47,645 nucleotides of DNA from Bacteroidales bacterium. Its GTDB lineage: Bacteria > Bacteroidota > Bacteroidia > Bacteroidales > UBA932. The first letter of the stretch is position 1, and every line of letters starts with the position of its first letter. The position numbers were made by a program, and so were the translations under genes. Positions 7,738 through 15,590 of this stretch are shown in pieces. The notes beneath the pieces were generated by a model. The model ran no database searches. It had not been told where the DNA came from and worked only from the letters and a program-made list of their open reading frames with translations. Location of the stretch: positions 1 through 47,645 of the forward strand of contig JAEESO010000019.1 of NCBI GenBank assembly GCA_016286385.1, read 5' to 3'.

Positions 7738-10728
7738 TTAAACAACGCCAATCTCATCAATTTCCTTCGTGATTCTGTCGGTCTCCTGAAGTGCATATAT
7801 AATTCTACCGTAATGCATTATTTCCTGCCAATCCAACTTCCGCCCCTTTCTATCTTTAAGCCATTTCTGGGCAGGTTGGTAGCCGCCGATAAAGAAGTTC
7901 CAGGCAAGTTCCGAGACATTGTTAAAAAACTGTGTGTCATTGATATATACTTTACCGTTATCATAAACAACCTTTTCCACGGTGTCTGATCCAGACTCAC
8001 GAAACTCCACACCTGTTTTCCATGAATCTGCTTTTTCCATAAGGTGAAGCATTCTTAGTTCATTCCCCTTGGATGCCAAACGATGGAAGATATCAACATC
8101 TTTTGGATACGGAATGCGAGGAAAATCAATCTTTAGGAACTCTTTGAAGGCTTTCTGATATTGCGGAGACCATAATGTTGCATAAATATAGTCAAATATT
8201 TCTATTTCAGGTACAGTTCCTGTTATAGATTCCAGTTTTTCCAGGATTGATTTATTAAGATTTATGAGCCGCTGTTCGTTTTGGTAAACATACAAAGGGA
8301 AAACACCAGCACTGTCAGCAGATGAATCTAAATAATGTCTGTCAACGATATGATTAACAGCAAAATTATAATGTGTACTGAGTTGTCTGTTTTGCGAGGT
8401 ACTAATAAGAGCAATATTATGTTGTTGCAGATGCCTCATCAGAGGTTCACGATGTCTCTGAACAACGGCAGTATCATAATAAATAAAGCGTAAATCAAAT
8501 GGACGATAGCAGTAAGGTCGAACCTTATCTTTATTCAATTCAATGTTGAAAAACTCGTGACATTTCTTAGCCAGTTCATAAGAGTCGTTATTCACCAGGA
8601 CATCATCCTTGCCAGTGGCAACACCTGTTTTATATAGCTGGAATAGTTCGTCCAACGCAAATCCTTTTTTATATTCCATCTCAGCCGAAAAATCCTTCGG
8701 AACAAAGAACCAGTACGGTTCGACCAAGTCTAACTTCTCCCATTTAGTTGTTTTAAGAGAACTGTTGTCCAAGGCATTGTACTTGTGTTTTCGTTCGCCA
8801 TAGATATCCTTATAAAAAACATCGGCAATGCTCTTTTTTTCGGTTTTAGTCTTTACAAAAATATTTATGCTCACACCCTGCATAATATCGAACACATTCT
8901 CATCCGGCCCCCCGTCAGGCGCTGTCTCTTTCCTTCGGCTATTTCCATGAAGATTGACAATGTAAATCTTGTCAAACTCCTCCAATAGACTTTTACGCAT
9001 CTGACGATGAATGATACCATCCAGGAAACCGTTATTTGAAATATAGGCAAGAATTCCTTCTCCGTTCTTGTTAATATAGTACTGACCGAGTCTGATGAAT
9101 TTGATATAATCATCTGACAACGGTTGTATATTCCTCTCGTTCAGATACTTCTTATAATCTCCCACGAGGTTCGTAATCCATTCTCCGCTATTCTGTGACG
9201 ATATGGAATAAGGTGGATTTCCGATAGCAATCATGATAGGTGTCTGAGCTTTTACCAGCGACGCCGCATCGGCCTCGTCCGACAACCATTTGTCGAAAAG
9301 GTTTTCGGCCCGTGGAGTAGCCTCTTCCAGAGAATTAGTAAGGAAAACGTTCAGGCGTTTGTCCGACTGGCTTTCATATCCCGTATTCTTGAGCGTCAAG
9401 GAAAGCTTCAGGTGGGCAATGGTGTACGAAGCCATCAGAATTTCAAACCCATGGAGCCGTGGAATCAGACTGTTCTTCACGTATGACGGCCACATTCCCT
9501 CCATGCCGTCGAATTTGTCACGCACTTGCTGAATAACTTCGGCCAGAAAAGTTCCGGTGCCGGTAGCAGGATCCAGAATCTGAACTCTGTGTACGTCAAC
9601 CTCTTCATGCTTCATCCCGTCTGTGGTACGCTTGTCCTTAGACTGTTGGATAGCTCGCTTTACCTTTATCGTGCTGCTATCCGCAAGGCCCATAGGAAGA
9701 TTAAACTCGGTCTGAAGGATTTCGTCCACGGCCTTCACTATGAATTTAACAACCGGAGCCGGCGTATACCACACACCACGCGCCTTGCGGAGTCGGGGAT
9801 CATATTCGGCCAGGAAGTCCTCATAAAAATGAACAATGGGATCACTATGGCGTTTATCGCTACCGTAGTTTCTCATTATTTTGGCAGCATCCGTTGCGGC
9901 AAACATAGACGCAAGGTCATCTACAATCCACTCGATATTGCCATCAATGTCATACCCCGCAATAGACTGGAAGATTTTACGGAGGAAAGGATTGGACTTT
10001 GGGATGAGATTGGCTGCTTCCTGTCTTGAGAAATCTTCCGGAGACTGGTCATAGAGACGCGCGGTAAACATACCGTAGACGATGGTCTGGGCATAAATAT
10101 CCGCGAAATCCTCGGCTTTTAGATCATGAATAAGGTAGTTGCGGAAAGTCTTAAGCCTGTTGACCATTTCCGTATTACTGTCTTCTCCATCAAGTTTTAT
10201 TGTCTTCAGCACAGCTTCGGCCAATAAATGAGCCTTTCCAGCCATCTGGCGGGCAAGTGCAGTGGAAGAAGTGATGCGCTGCCGTCCTTCCGTGGCCAAA
10301 TGCAATATCATTTCGGTAAACTTTGCCTCGTTTTCCGGCATACCAACTATGTGGTCGCCTTTTGTTTCGGCAATTCTTACGGAATCCGCAAACTCTCCGT
10401 CTATGTACATGTGGAAATCCAGATAGTCTGTGAAGATAATCCTGTTCAGCGATTCCTTATATCTGGCGAACTGTTCCTTGTGCTCCCTTCGGCCGTCAAG
10501 GTCACGGTCGTTAATATCCTTTGCCTCAATGAACGCGACGGGAATACTCTTAAGCGTAATAACATAGTCAGGGGCACCGCAGTCAATTCGGCGGGGTTCG
10601 TTGGTGACTACGAAGTTTTTCAGGATAGACTGAAGGTAAGTGGCCAAAGTGCCACGAAAACTATGCTCAGTAGTATTCCCTACGTGGTAAAGGCGGTCAA
10701 TTTCCCGGATGTATTCTTTGAAGTCCAT
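7738..10728 (-). CDS. type IIG/ISP-like restriction enzyme and DNA methyltransferase
   Basis: Single-chain restriction-modification protein of 996 residues, starting at ATG 10728 (MDFKEYI); 17 more codons upstream look like leader. N-terminal PD-(D/E)xK nuclease: Asp54, Glu68 and Lys70 in PDYVITLKS and VAFIEAKD. N6-adenine methyltransferase: motif I ILDPATGTGTFL at 384-395 and motif IV NPPY at 504-507. The C-terminal 400 residues resemble the target-recognition domain of type ISP enzymes (YRPFDLRFIYYD, LSTHYNFAVNHIVDRHYLDS). No helicase domain is visible, unlike true LlaGI-type ISP enzymes, so type IIG-like is the better label. It is the first gene of a four-gene operon with a good promoter at 10759-10789. 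Confidence 0.88.
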   Translation of the reverse strand: MDFKEYIREIDRLYHVGNTTEHSFRGTLATYLQSILKNFVVTNEPRRIDCGAPDYVITLKSIPVAFIEAKDINDRDLDGRREHKEQFARYKESLNRIIFTDYLDFHMYIDGEFADSVRIAETKGDHIVGMPENEAKFTEMILHLATEGRQRITSSTALARQMAGKAHLLAEAVLKTIKLDGEDSNTEMVNRLKTFRNYLIHDLKAEDFADIYAQTIVYGMFTARLYDQSPEDFSRQEAANLIPKSNPFLRKIFQSIAGYDIDGNIEWIVDDLASMFAATDAAKIMRNYGSDKRHSDPIVHFYEDFLAEYDPRLRKARGVWYTPAPVVKFIVKAVDEILQTEFNLPMGLADSSTIKVKRAIQQSKDKRTTDGMKHEEVDVHRVQILDPATGTGTFLAEVIQQVRDKFDGMEGMWPSYVKNSLIPRLHGFEILMASYTIAHLKLSLTLKNTGYESQSDKRLNVFLTNSLEEATPRAENLFDKWLSDEADAASLVKAQTPIMIAIGNPPYSISSQNSGEWITNLVGDYKKYLNERNIQPLSDDYIKFIRLGQYYINKNGEGILAYISNNGFLDGIIHRQMRKSLLEEFDKIYIVNLHGNSRRKETAPDGGPDENVFDIMQGVSINIFVKTKTEKKSIADVFYKDIYGERKHKYNALDNSSLKTTKWEKLDLVEPYWFFVPKDFSAEMEYKKGFALDELFQLYKTGVATGKDDVLVNNDSYELAKKCHEFFNIELNKDKVRPYCYRPFDLRFIYYDTAVVQRHREPLMRHLQQHNIALISTSQNRQLSTHYNFAVNHIVDRHYLDSSADSAGVFPLYVYQNEQRLINLNKSILEKLESITGTVPEIEIFDYIYATLWSPQYQKAFKEFLKIDFPRIPYPKDVDIFHRLASKGNELRMLHLMEKADSWKTGVEFRESGSDTVEKVVYDNGKVYINDTQFFNNVSELAWNFFIGGYQPAQKWLKDRKGRKLDWQEIMHYGRIIYALQETDRITKEIDEIGVV

Positions 10729-10758
10729 AATACGGGCGCAGTTTAGTGTATTGATTCT

Positions 10759-10789
10759 CAAAATTAACGAAAAAACCAATAAATGGCAA
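10759..10789 (-). promoter_or_regulatory. promoter of the restriction operon
   Basis: Reverse-strand TTG (10787-10789), 20-nt spacer, TAATTTTG (10759-10766). This fits the Bacteroidota consensus and lies about 30 bp before the methyltransferase ATG. Confidence 0.65.
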
Positions 10790-10823
10790 ACATTTGCTCT
10801 CTGTCGATTCCTCGATTGGATTT

Positions 10824-11651
10824 TTAGAGCTTTCTCCTGTGAACGCTGACGGTGTATTCACTTCCAAACAGGGTGAACCTCACGCTGCGGAGCACTCCGT
10901 TTCCGCCAAGGAGGGTCTTAGCCTTACCCGGGGAGAGTTTCTTCCTTCTTTCCAGGCGGAGGACACGCGCACGGTAGTCCCTGTAACGCTCCGGCGACAT
11001 GGTCCCGAGGTAAAAGTCTAAGGGAACGTTTGACTTGGCCCCGTTGCACTCCTTGCAGCTGGCCACCGAGTTAGCATAGTTGCTCGGTCCGCCCATAGTC
11101 CGGGGGATGATATGGTCCACGGTGTATGTCATCTTCTTCAGTTGGCACCCGCAGTAGATGCACTTGTGGTCAGTCTCCTCGAGGAGCCTGTCCATCTTGC
11201 TCCGCGGTATTTCCTCGACAGGCCGACCGCGGCGGAGAAGACTGAAGCCCTTCAGTAGGAGGTTCCTCTTCCGGGATGTTATCCGTCCGTGAATCCAGGC
11301 ATCCATGACACGGAGGAGGTATCCCTTCCTCTCCGAGAAATCCGACGAAGCCACCAGAAGAGGCACGGGGACTGGTCCTTTCTTCTCCATGCACTTTTCA
11401 CACAGAACGGTTTCCGCCTTCGGGTCTGTCTCTCCAGAGGGACTTGGAGGATAGATTGTGGCAATTGAGCAGGGTTCTCCTTCCCCTATGGGAGAGCCGC
11501 ATACGATGCATCGGTTCTGGGTTTCTTTGAGGAGTGCCGAGAGTATCACGGCCCTTCTTTCACTGGATTCTGACATGGCGTTTTCGTTATTGTTTCCTAA
11601 AAATAAGGATTTTTGCAGCATTTTGGCTATTTTTGAGGAATCAATTGTCAT
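10824..11651 (-). CDS. HNH endonuclease with two zinc-binding cysteine pairs
   Basis: 275 residues (or 250 if the internal ATG giving MSESSERRAVIL is used). The C-terminal half is a canonical HNH nuclease: CIYCG, then TVDHIIPRTMGGPSNYANSV (DHIIP), then CKECNGAKSN. The N-terminal half has a second set of CxxC pairs (CIVCG and CEKC), giving a zinc-ribbon-like region that may bind DNA or be a degenerate HNH copy. It stands alone next to, but separated from, the restriction operon, 24 bp from the divergent sanA. It could act in defence or mobile-element maintenance. Nothing in sequence decides this. Confidence 0.78.
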   Translation of the reverse strand: MTIDSSKIAKMLQKSLFLGNNNENAMSESSERRAVILSALLKETQNRCIVCGSPIGEGEPCSIATIYPPSPSGETDPKAETVLCEKCMEKKGPVPVPLLVASSDFSERKGYLLRVMDAWIHGRITSRKRNLLLKGFSLLRRGRPVEEIPRSKMDRLLEETDHKCIYCGCQLKKMTYTVDHIIPRTMGGPSNYANSVASCKECNGAKSNVPLDFYLGTMSPERYRDYRARVLRLERRKKLSPGKAKTLLGGNGVLRSVRFTLFGSEYTVSVHRRKL

Positions 11652-11675
11652 ACAGGCCGGAACGGAACTCTAGGA

Positions 11676-12308
11676 ATGAAAAAGACTATACGCATTATTC
11701 TTTCAGCCTTGCTCTTAGGCGTTGCTGCGGTCTTCTTCTGCAACTGGTGGATTTCCCACAGTACAGAAAAGGCCCTCTACGACAGCATCGAGGCAGTGCC
11801 CCACCGCCATGTAGCCCTTGTGCTAGGGACATCGCCCATTGGAAGAAACGGTGGGCCCAACATGTATTTTTATTCAAGGATTGATGCCTGCACAGCCCTT
11901 TATGAAGCAGGCAAGGTTGACCGTATCCTTGTCAGCGGCGACAACCGAAAGAAAACATATAACGAGCCCCAGGCCATGAAAGAGGCTCTCATGGAAATAG
12001 GTGTTCCGGAAGAAGCGATCTACCTCGATTACGCCGGATTCCGGACACTGGACTCCGTTGTGAGGGCAAGGGATGTCTTCGGCCAAGATTCATTCACGGT
12101 TGTCAGTCAGCGTTTCCATAACGAGAGGGCCGTGTTCATCGCCATGCAAAAAGGCATAGACGCCATTGGACTCAATGCCGCCGACGTGAACCGACACTAT
12201 GGCTTCCTCACACGTGTTAGGGAGTATTTCGCACGCTGCAAAGTGTTCCTGGACCTCCTCTTTGGTGTGAAGCCACATTTCCTCGGCGAGCCTGTAGACA
12301 TTGACTGA
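11676..12308 (+). CDS. sanA: SanA/YdcF-family (DUF218) membrane protein
   Basis: 210 residues, one N-terminal membrane anchor (residues 5-27) and a DUF218 domain: VALVLGTSPIGRNGGPN, RIDACTALYEAGKVDRILVS, SGDNR, YNEPQAMKEAL, and VVSQRFHNERAVFIA. SanA-type proteins are needed for envelope barrier function (vancomycin exclusion in enterobacteria); the biochemical activity is not settled. The length and the SGD and NEP motifs are usual. It is followed by nnrD after 43 bp, with an overlapping alternative TTG start for that gene. It is a chromosomal housekeeping-type gene inside an otherwise accessory stretch. Confidence 0.85.
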   Translation: MKKTIRIILSALLLGVAAVFFCNWWISHSTEKALYDSIEAVPHRHVALVLGTSPIGRNGGPNMYFYSRIDACTALYEAGKVDRILVSGDNRKKTYNEPQAMKEALMEIGVPEEAIYLDYAGFRTLDSVVRARDVFGQDSFTVVSQRFHNERAVFIAMQKGIDAIGLNAADVNRHYGFLTRVREYFARCKVFLDLLFGVKPHFLGEPVDID

Positions 12309-12351
12309 TTCTCAATCGATTTACAAACAACTTCTTGGAAAAAATCGACAA

Positions 12352-13209
12352 ATGATTCTCATAACCCCAGAACACCTCCGTCCCCGGCTCCTCCATCGGC
12401 AGAACGACTCTCACAAGCACGACTACGGCCGTCTTCTCATTGTGGCAGGATGTGAGACCATGCCCGGGGCGGCCCTTCTCTCAACGGGAGCCGCCCTCCA
12501 TTCAGGCTGCGGTCTGGTGATGCTCCATTCCACCCCGAGGACCCTTTTCGCAGCGGCTACCAACTACCCTTCGGCCATGCTCTCCGAGGATCCCGGCCCC
12601 CATTTTTGCATTGTTCCCGAAAAGCTTGAACGTTACAACGCCATCGCCGTGGGACCCGGCCTCGGCTGGTCTCCCGGGACGATGAATGCCCTCATGGACC
12701 TTCTTGTGGGAGCATGCAACATGAAGATCCCCGCTGTTCTCGATGCGGACGCCCTCAATATCTTATCTGTCATACCAGACTGGCATGAGATTATCCCGCC
12801 GGGGTCCGTCCTCACTCCTCACAAGGGAGAGCTGAAGCGTCTCCTTCCCGCAAGGAGCGACGCCGAGAGGGAGGCTCTCGCCTGGGAGCTCTGCGCTGAG
12901 ACCGGCTGCCATATTGTGATGAAGGGCTACCGTTCACGCATCTTCTGTCCCGATGGAGACTGCCTTCAGAACACCACCGGTAATCCCGGCATGGCAAAAG
13001 GCGGGAGCGGGGATGTCCTGACTGGCCTCATCGGTGGTCTTCTGGCAAGAGGATACAGGGCCGAGGATGCAGCAGCACTCGGCGTTTGGATCCACGGATA
13101 CGCGGGAGACATGCTGACAGATGAGAACACAGCGGAAGCCTACGACAGCAGGGCCCTCATCGGAAAGATAGGGTGCGGCTTCCGGGAGTTATATAGCGAG
13201 AGCGGATAA
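12352..13209 (+). CDS. nnrD: ADP/ATP-dependent NAD(P)H-hydrate dehydratase
   Basis: Repairs damaged nicotinamide cofactor by dehydrating the S-form of NAD(P)H hydrate. I use ATG 12352 (MILITPEHLRPRLLHR). A TTG start at 12301 would overlap sanA. The YjeF C-terminal/ribokinase-like motifs are complete: HKHDYGRLLIVAG, the glycine-rich AVGPGLG, LDADALNIL, LTPHKGELKRLL, and the catalytic NTTGNPGMAKGGSGDVLTGL. The 285-residue protein is the stand-alone dehydratase form. The usual N-terminal epimerase domain is absent and no separate epimerase is seen in the window. Confidence 0.93.
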   Translation: MILITPEHLRPRLLHRQNDSHKHDYGRLLIVAGCETMPGAALLSTGAALHSGCGLVMLHSTPRTLFAAATNYPSAMLSEDPGPHFCIVPEKLERYNAIAVGPGLGWSPGTMNALMDLLVGACNMKIPAVLDADALNILSVIPDWHEIIPPGSVLTPHKGELKRLLPARSDAEREALAWELCAETGCHIVMKGYRSRIFCPDGDCLQNTTGNPGMAKGGSGDVLTGLIGGLLARGYRAEDAAALGVWIHGYAGDMLTDENTAEAYDSRALIGKIGCGFRELYSESG

Positions 13210-13426
13210 AGCAAAAGAGCCAGATGTTCCTTTGTGACACAAATCCTACCAGCCTCCGCCTCCCAGTCTAATCTCAAACACATGTTCTTGTTTGTGACAC
13301 AAATAGATGTTTTGTGGCGACCACAACAAATGACATACCGCATACTTGGGGTGGGGACTGTAGGGGGCGGCAAGGGGTTGGGGTAATGGGGACGGAATGG
13401 GCGATTAAATCATGGCAAAAAATCCC
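13204..13426. repeat. tandem repeat unit B of dispersed family, about 223 bp
   Basis: Begins GGATAAAGCAAAAGAGCCAG, contains two dyads TTTGTGACACAAA (near 13230 and 13290), a further dyad TTGTGG-CGA-CCACAA near 13315, and ends in a G-rich tract. It is repeated head to tail as unit C. It lies in the 473-bp convergent gap between nnrD and the AbiEii gene, where no credible gene exists. Confidence 0.85.
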
Positions 13427-13620
13427 GGATAAAGCAAAAGAGCCAGATATGACTTTGTGACACAAATCCTGCCAGCCTCCGCCTCCATGCCGACCTCAAA
13501 CACATGTTCATGTTTGTGACACAAACTACTGTTTTGTGGCGACCACATCAAATGACAGACCGCATACTTGGGGCAGGGACTGGGTGGTGCGGGTAAGGGA
13601 GGGCAAGGCGGGGTAATGGG
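13427..13620. repeat. tandem repeat unit C of dispersed family
   Basis: Second copy, offset 222-223 bp from unit B, with the same order: GGATAAAGCAAAAGAGCCAG, two TTTGTGACACAAA-type dyads, the CGACCACA segment, CCGCATACTTGGGG, then a G-rich tract. Divergence between copies is mainly in spacers, while the dyads are retained. Confidence 0.85.
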
Positions 13621-13682
13621 TTAAGATTTGTGGGGGGCCAAAACATCTTGTTCAAGTTGATTTCCCACGAGAAGAACTTGCA

Positions 13683-14750
13683 CTACCCTAGTTCTTCCAG
13701 GCGCCTGGAATAGAAGAATGCTTCGGCATTGACTTTCTTCAAGCGATTGAGTTTGTTCAGGCGCTGGTCTTGGATGATTTCCTTAGTAAGCGTGACGTCC
13801 ATTTCTTTGGAGTAGTGCTGCACCTCATCAATGCCAAGTTGGAGGAGACGAGCCAAATAGGCTACTTTGGCAGCGTCACGGACAGCGCGTTCCATGGCGT
13901 AGTTCTCGGTAAGGATGAATCCGTTGACACGGTGGGCGCCACTGGTAAGCCAAGTGTATTCTTGGCGGTCCAGTGCTCCGTAGAGGCAGATGTTCATAGC
14001 CGTATTGTAGGCATCGGTGAGCACGTCTTCTGCGGAGAGTCCTTCCAGCCCACGGTAGCTTAGTTCAATGGGAACGAGCCTATTGAACGTGCGGCGCACA
14101 ATAGCCAAATTATCCGTACGGTCGAGGATGGAACTAACGTCAAAGAGCTGCTTCATAATCTCCATGGAGAACGGTTTTTCTCCTTTGAAGAAGGGTATAC
14201 CTGTAGTATGTGGCGCGAAGGCGGTGAGTTTGTCGCCCAGCATGTCTTCTAACGACGGAACGCGGACCATCACCACTTCTCCTTCTGTTTTGAGCAGACG
14301 GCTCTGTATTGGCAGTGACATCACTTGATTGTACTGAATGTCCTCATACAGGACATCCAGAAGGATCTCGCCGTTGGTATATCCGGACGGATAGGATACC
14401 AGATACTGGTAAGACGCATGAGTCTTGGGTACCAGGGTACGGGACTGCCGGGAGAACTCCTTGACTCCGGTGAATCCGTACTCTGCTGCATAGCGTTCCA
14501 AGTAATCCCCAATGTTGGTTCCGGGCTTGCAGACGATGTCTATGTCTATGGACAGCCTGCGAGAAGAGTCCAGATGGAGCATCAGGGCAGTACCGCCCTT
14601 AAAGACAAAAGGGCAGCCTGATCGAACTAGAGATTCCAGCAGGGAGAATGCCCGGATGGTTTTCTCCAACAGGGATGCGTCCTTGATGTAAGGGTATTGT
14701 ATGCGCAGGGATTCTATCCACTCACGCGTGCGACTTTCGGGGCTGATCAT
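13683..14750 (-). CDS. AbiEii-type nucleotidyltransferase toxin
   Basis: 355 residues. The DNA polymerase beta-like nucleotidyltransferase core is clear: VFKGGTALMLHL followed by SIDIDIVCK, i.e. the GG and DxD motifs at about residues 50-75. Further on come LEDMLGDKLTAFAPHT and the helical C-terminus. AbiEii proteins block cell growth during phage infection or plasmid loss by modifying tRNA 3' ends with nucleotides, and are held in check by AbiEi (type IV toxin-antitoxin). The gene overlaps the upstream antitoxin gene by 29 bp, which signals coupled translation. Its 3' end lies 3 bp from a 20-bp sequence that recurs at 5244. Confidence 0.85.
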   Translation of the reverse strand: MISPESRTREWIESLRIQYPYIKDASLLEKTIRAFSLLESLVRSGCPFVFKGGTALMLHLDSSRRLSIDIDIVCKPGTNIGDYLERYAAEYGFTGVKEFSRQSRTLVPKTHASYQYLVSYPSGYTNGEILLDVLYEDIQYNQVMSLPIQSRLLKTEGEVVMVRVPSLEDMLGDKLTAFAPHTTGIPFFKGEKPFSMEIMKQLFDVSSILDRTDNLAIVRRTFNRLVPIELSYRGLEGLSAEDVLTDAYNTAMNICLYGALDRQEYTWLTSGAHRVNGFILTENYAMERAVRDAAKVAYLARLLQLGIDEVQHYSKEMDVTLTKEIIQDQRLNKLNRLKKVNAEAFFYSRRLEELG

Positions 14751-15480
14751 TGTTTGGCAGGTCTATGTTGGAAAGTATTTTAGTAATGGCATCCATGCTG
14801 CCGCGACGGCGGGCATAGCGGAGCATGGCGGATCGGGAAACGTCATGGATACGGAAGATGTTCTCGTAGATGGTAAACACTTCCGAGCCCTGAAGGTAGT
14901 CGAACTCCGGATTGACGGCGATGTCCACCAACACCTTTTCGGCTGCAGGGACGTGGAGGCCGCCGAAAGAATCCAGCGGGGATTCGGAGTATAGCGGATG
15001 GAGGACGATGCTGTCACGGCCGTCTCCATAGGTAAAGAACTCTTCCTTGGTAGGATGCGGAAGAACGCTATGTTGAGGATACATCTCCTTGATGGCATCG
15101 AAGAACGTGGACTCCATATCCCGTTCCACATCCACTACGGTGATGTTCACATTCGGCACATGAAGCATGAATGGCACCATGCAGAAGGAATCCCAGACGC
15201 AGAAATCCGCCAAAGGATAGCGTTTCTTCAGCTTTCTGCCGATGTCCATCGCCTCCTCCCGCGGACGAACCAGAAAGGGTGGCCGGACCCCATCCGGCAA
15301 GGCGTATTCCCCCCATCCGGTCTTAAGGAGCCGGCCTGTTGCCACCATACGCCCCAGAATGGCCGAAAGACTAGCATCATTGATGACGGAATCTGAGCGT
15401 AGCGCCTCCAGCAGCTCCTTCCTGCTAAAAGAGCCGCCCCACTCTGCCGCAAACGTAATGATATTCTCCGTAATAGGCAT
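14722..15480 (-). CDS. AbiEi-type antitoxin, transcriptional repressor
   Basis: I start at ATG 15480 (MPITENIITFAAEWGGSF). The longer frame to 15543 would cover the promoter and operator. The N-terminal 60-70 residues form a winged-helix-like region (FSRKELLEALRSDSVINDAS, then LGRMVATGRL). The rest is the AbiEi-like body (DUF6577-type proteins share YALPDG and the later VLVDIAVNPEFDYLQG stretch). The order antitoxin then toxin with a 29-bp overlap, and an inverted repeat over the promoter, match the autoregulated AbiE arrangement. 252 residues. Confidence 0.75.
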   Translation of the reverse strand: MPITENIITFAAEWGGSFSRKELLEALRSDSVINDASLSAILGRMVATGRLLKTGWGEYALPDGVRPPFLVRPREEAMDIGRKLKKRYPLADFCVWDSFCMVPFMLHVPNVNITVVDVERDMESTFFDAIKEMYPQHSVLPHPTKEEFFTYGDGRDSIVLHPLYSESPLDSFGGLHVPAAEKVLVDIAVNPEFDYLQGSEVFTIYENIFRIHDVSRSAMLRYARRRGSMDAITKILSNIDLPNNDQPRKSHA

Positions 15481-15499
15481 CACACTGCTTTTTCCACCG

Positions 15500-15542
15500 C
15501 AAAAGTATAACAAAAATGGCACAAAACAAATAGTTTGTGCCA
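15500..15542 (-). promoter_or_regulatory. abiE promoter with overlapping operator dyad
   Basis: Reverse strand: TTG (15527-15529), 19-nt spacer, TACTTTTG (15500-15507), giving a leader of about 13 nt. The dyad TGGCACAAA (15517-15525) / TTTGTGCCA (15534-15542) covers the -33 region. AbiEi proteins are known to repress their own promoter through inverted repeats. That this dyad is the operator is inference. Confidence 0.7.
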
Positions 15543-15590
15543 AAAATGTTAATAAATTCCCAATTACTAGACTTGCTACGTAAAGCTTGC

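Noticed and set aside
10824..11651. Treating the second HNH gene as part of the restriction operon
   Set aside because: It ends 95 bp before the methyltransferase start, and a good promoter (10759-10789) lies between them, so co-transcription is not required.
12301..12351. TTG start of nnrD overlapping sanA
   Set aside because: The ATG at 12352 begins the conserved part of the protein; the extra residues do not resemble the family.
13140..13373. Small reverse frame with repeated ICVTNKN/ICVTKEH words
   Set aside because: It is the translation of the TTTGTGACACAAA dyads of the tandem repeat, not a gene. The similar small frame at 1870-2067 has the same cause.
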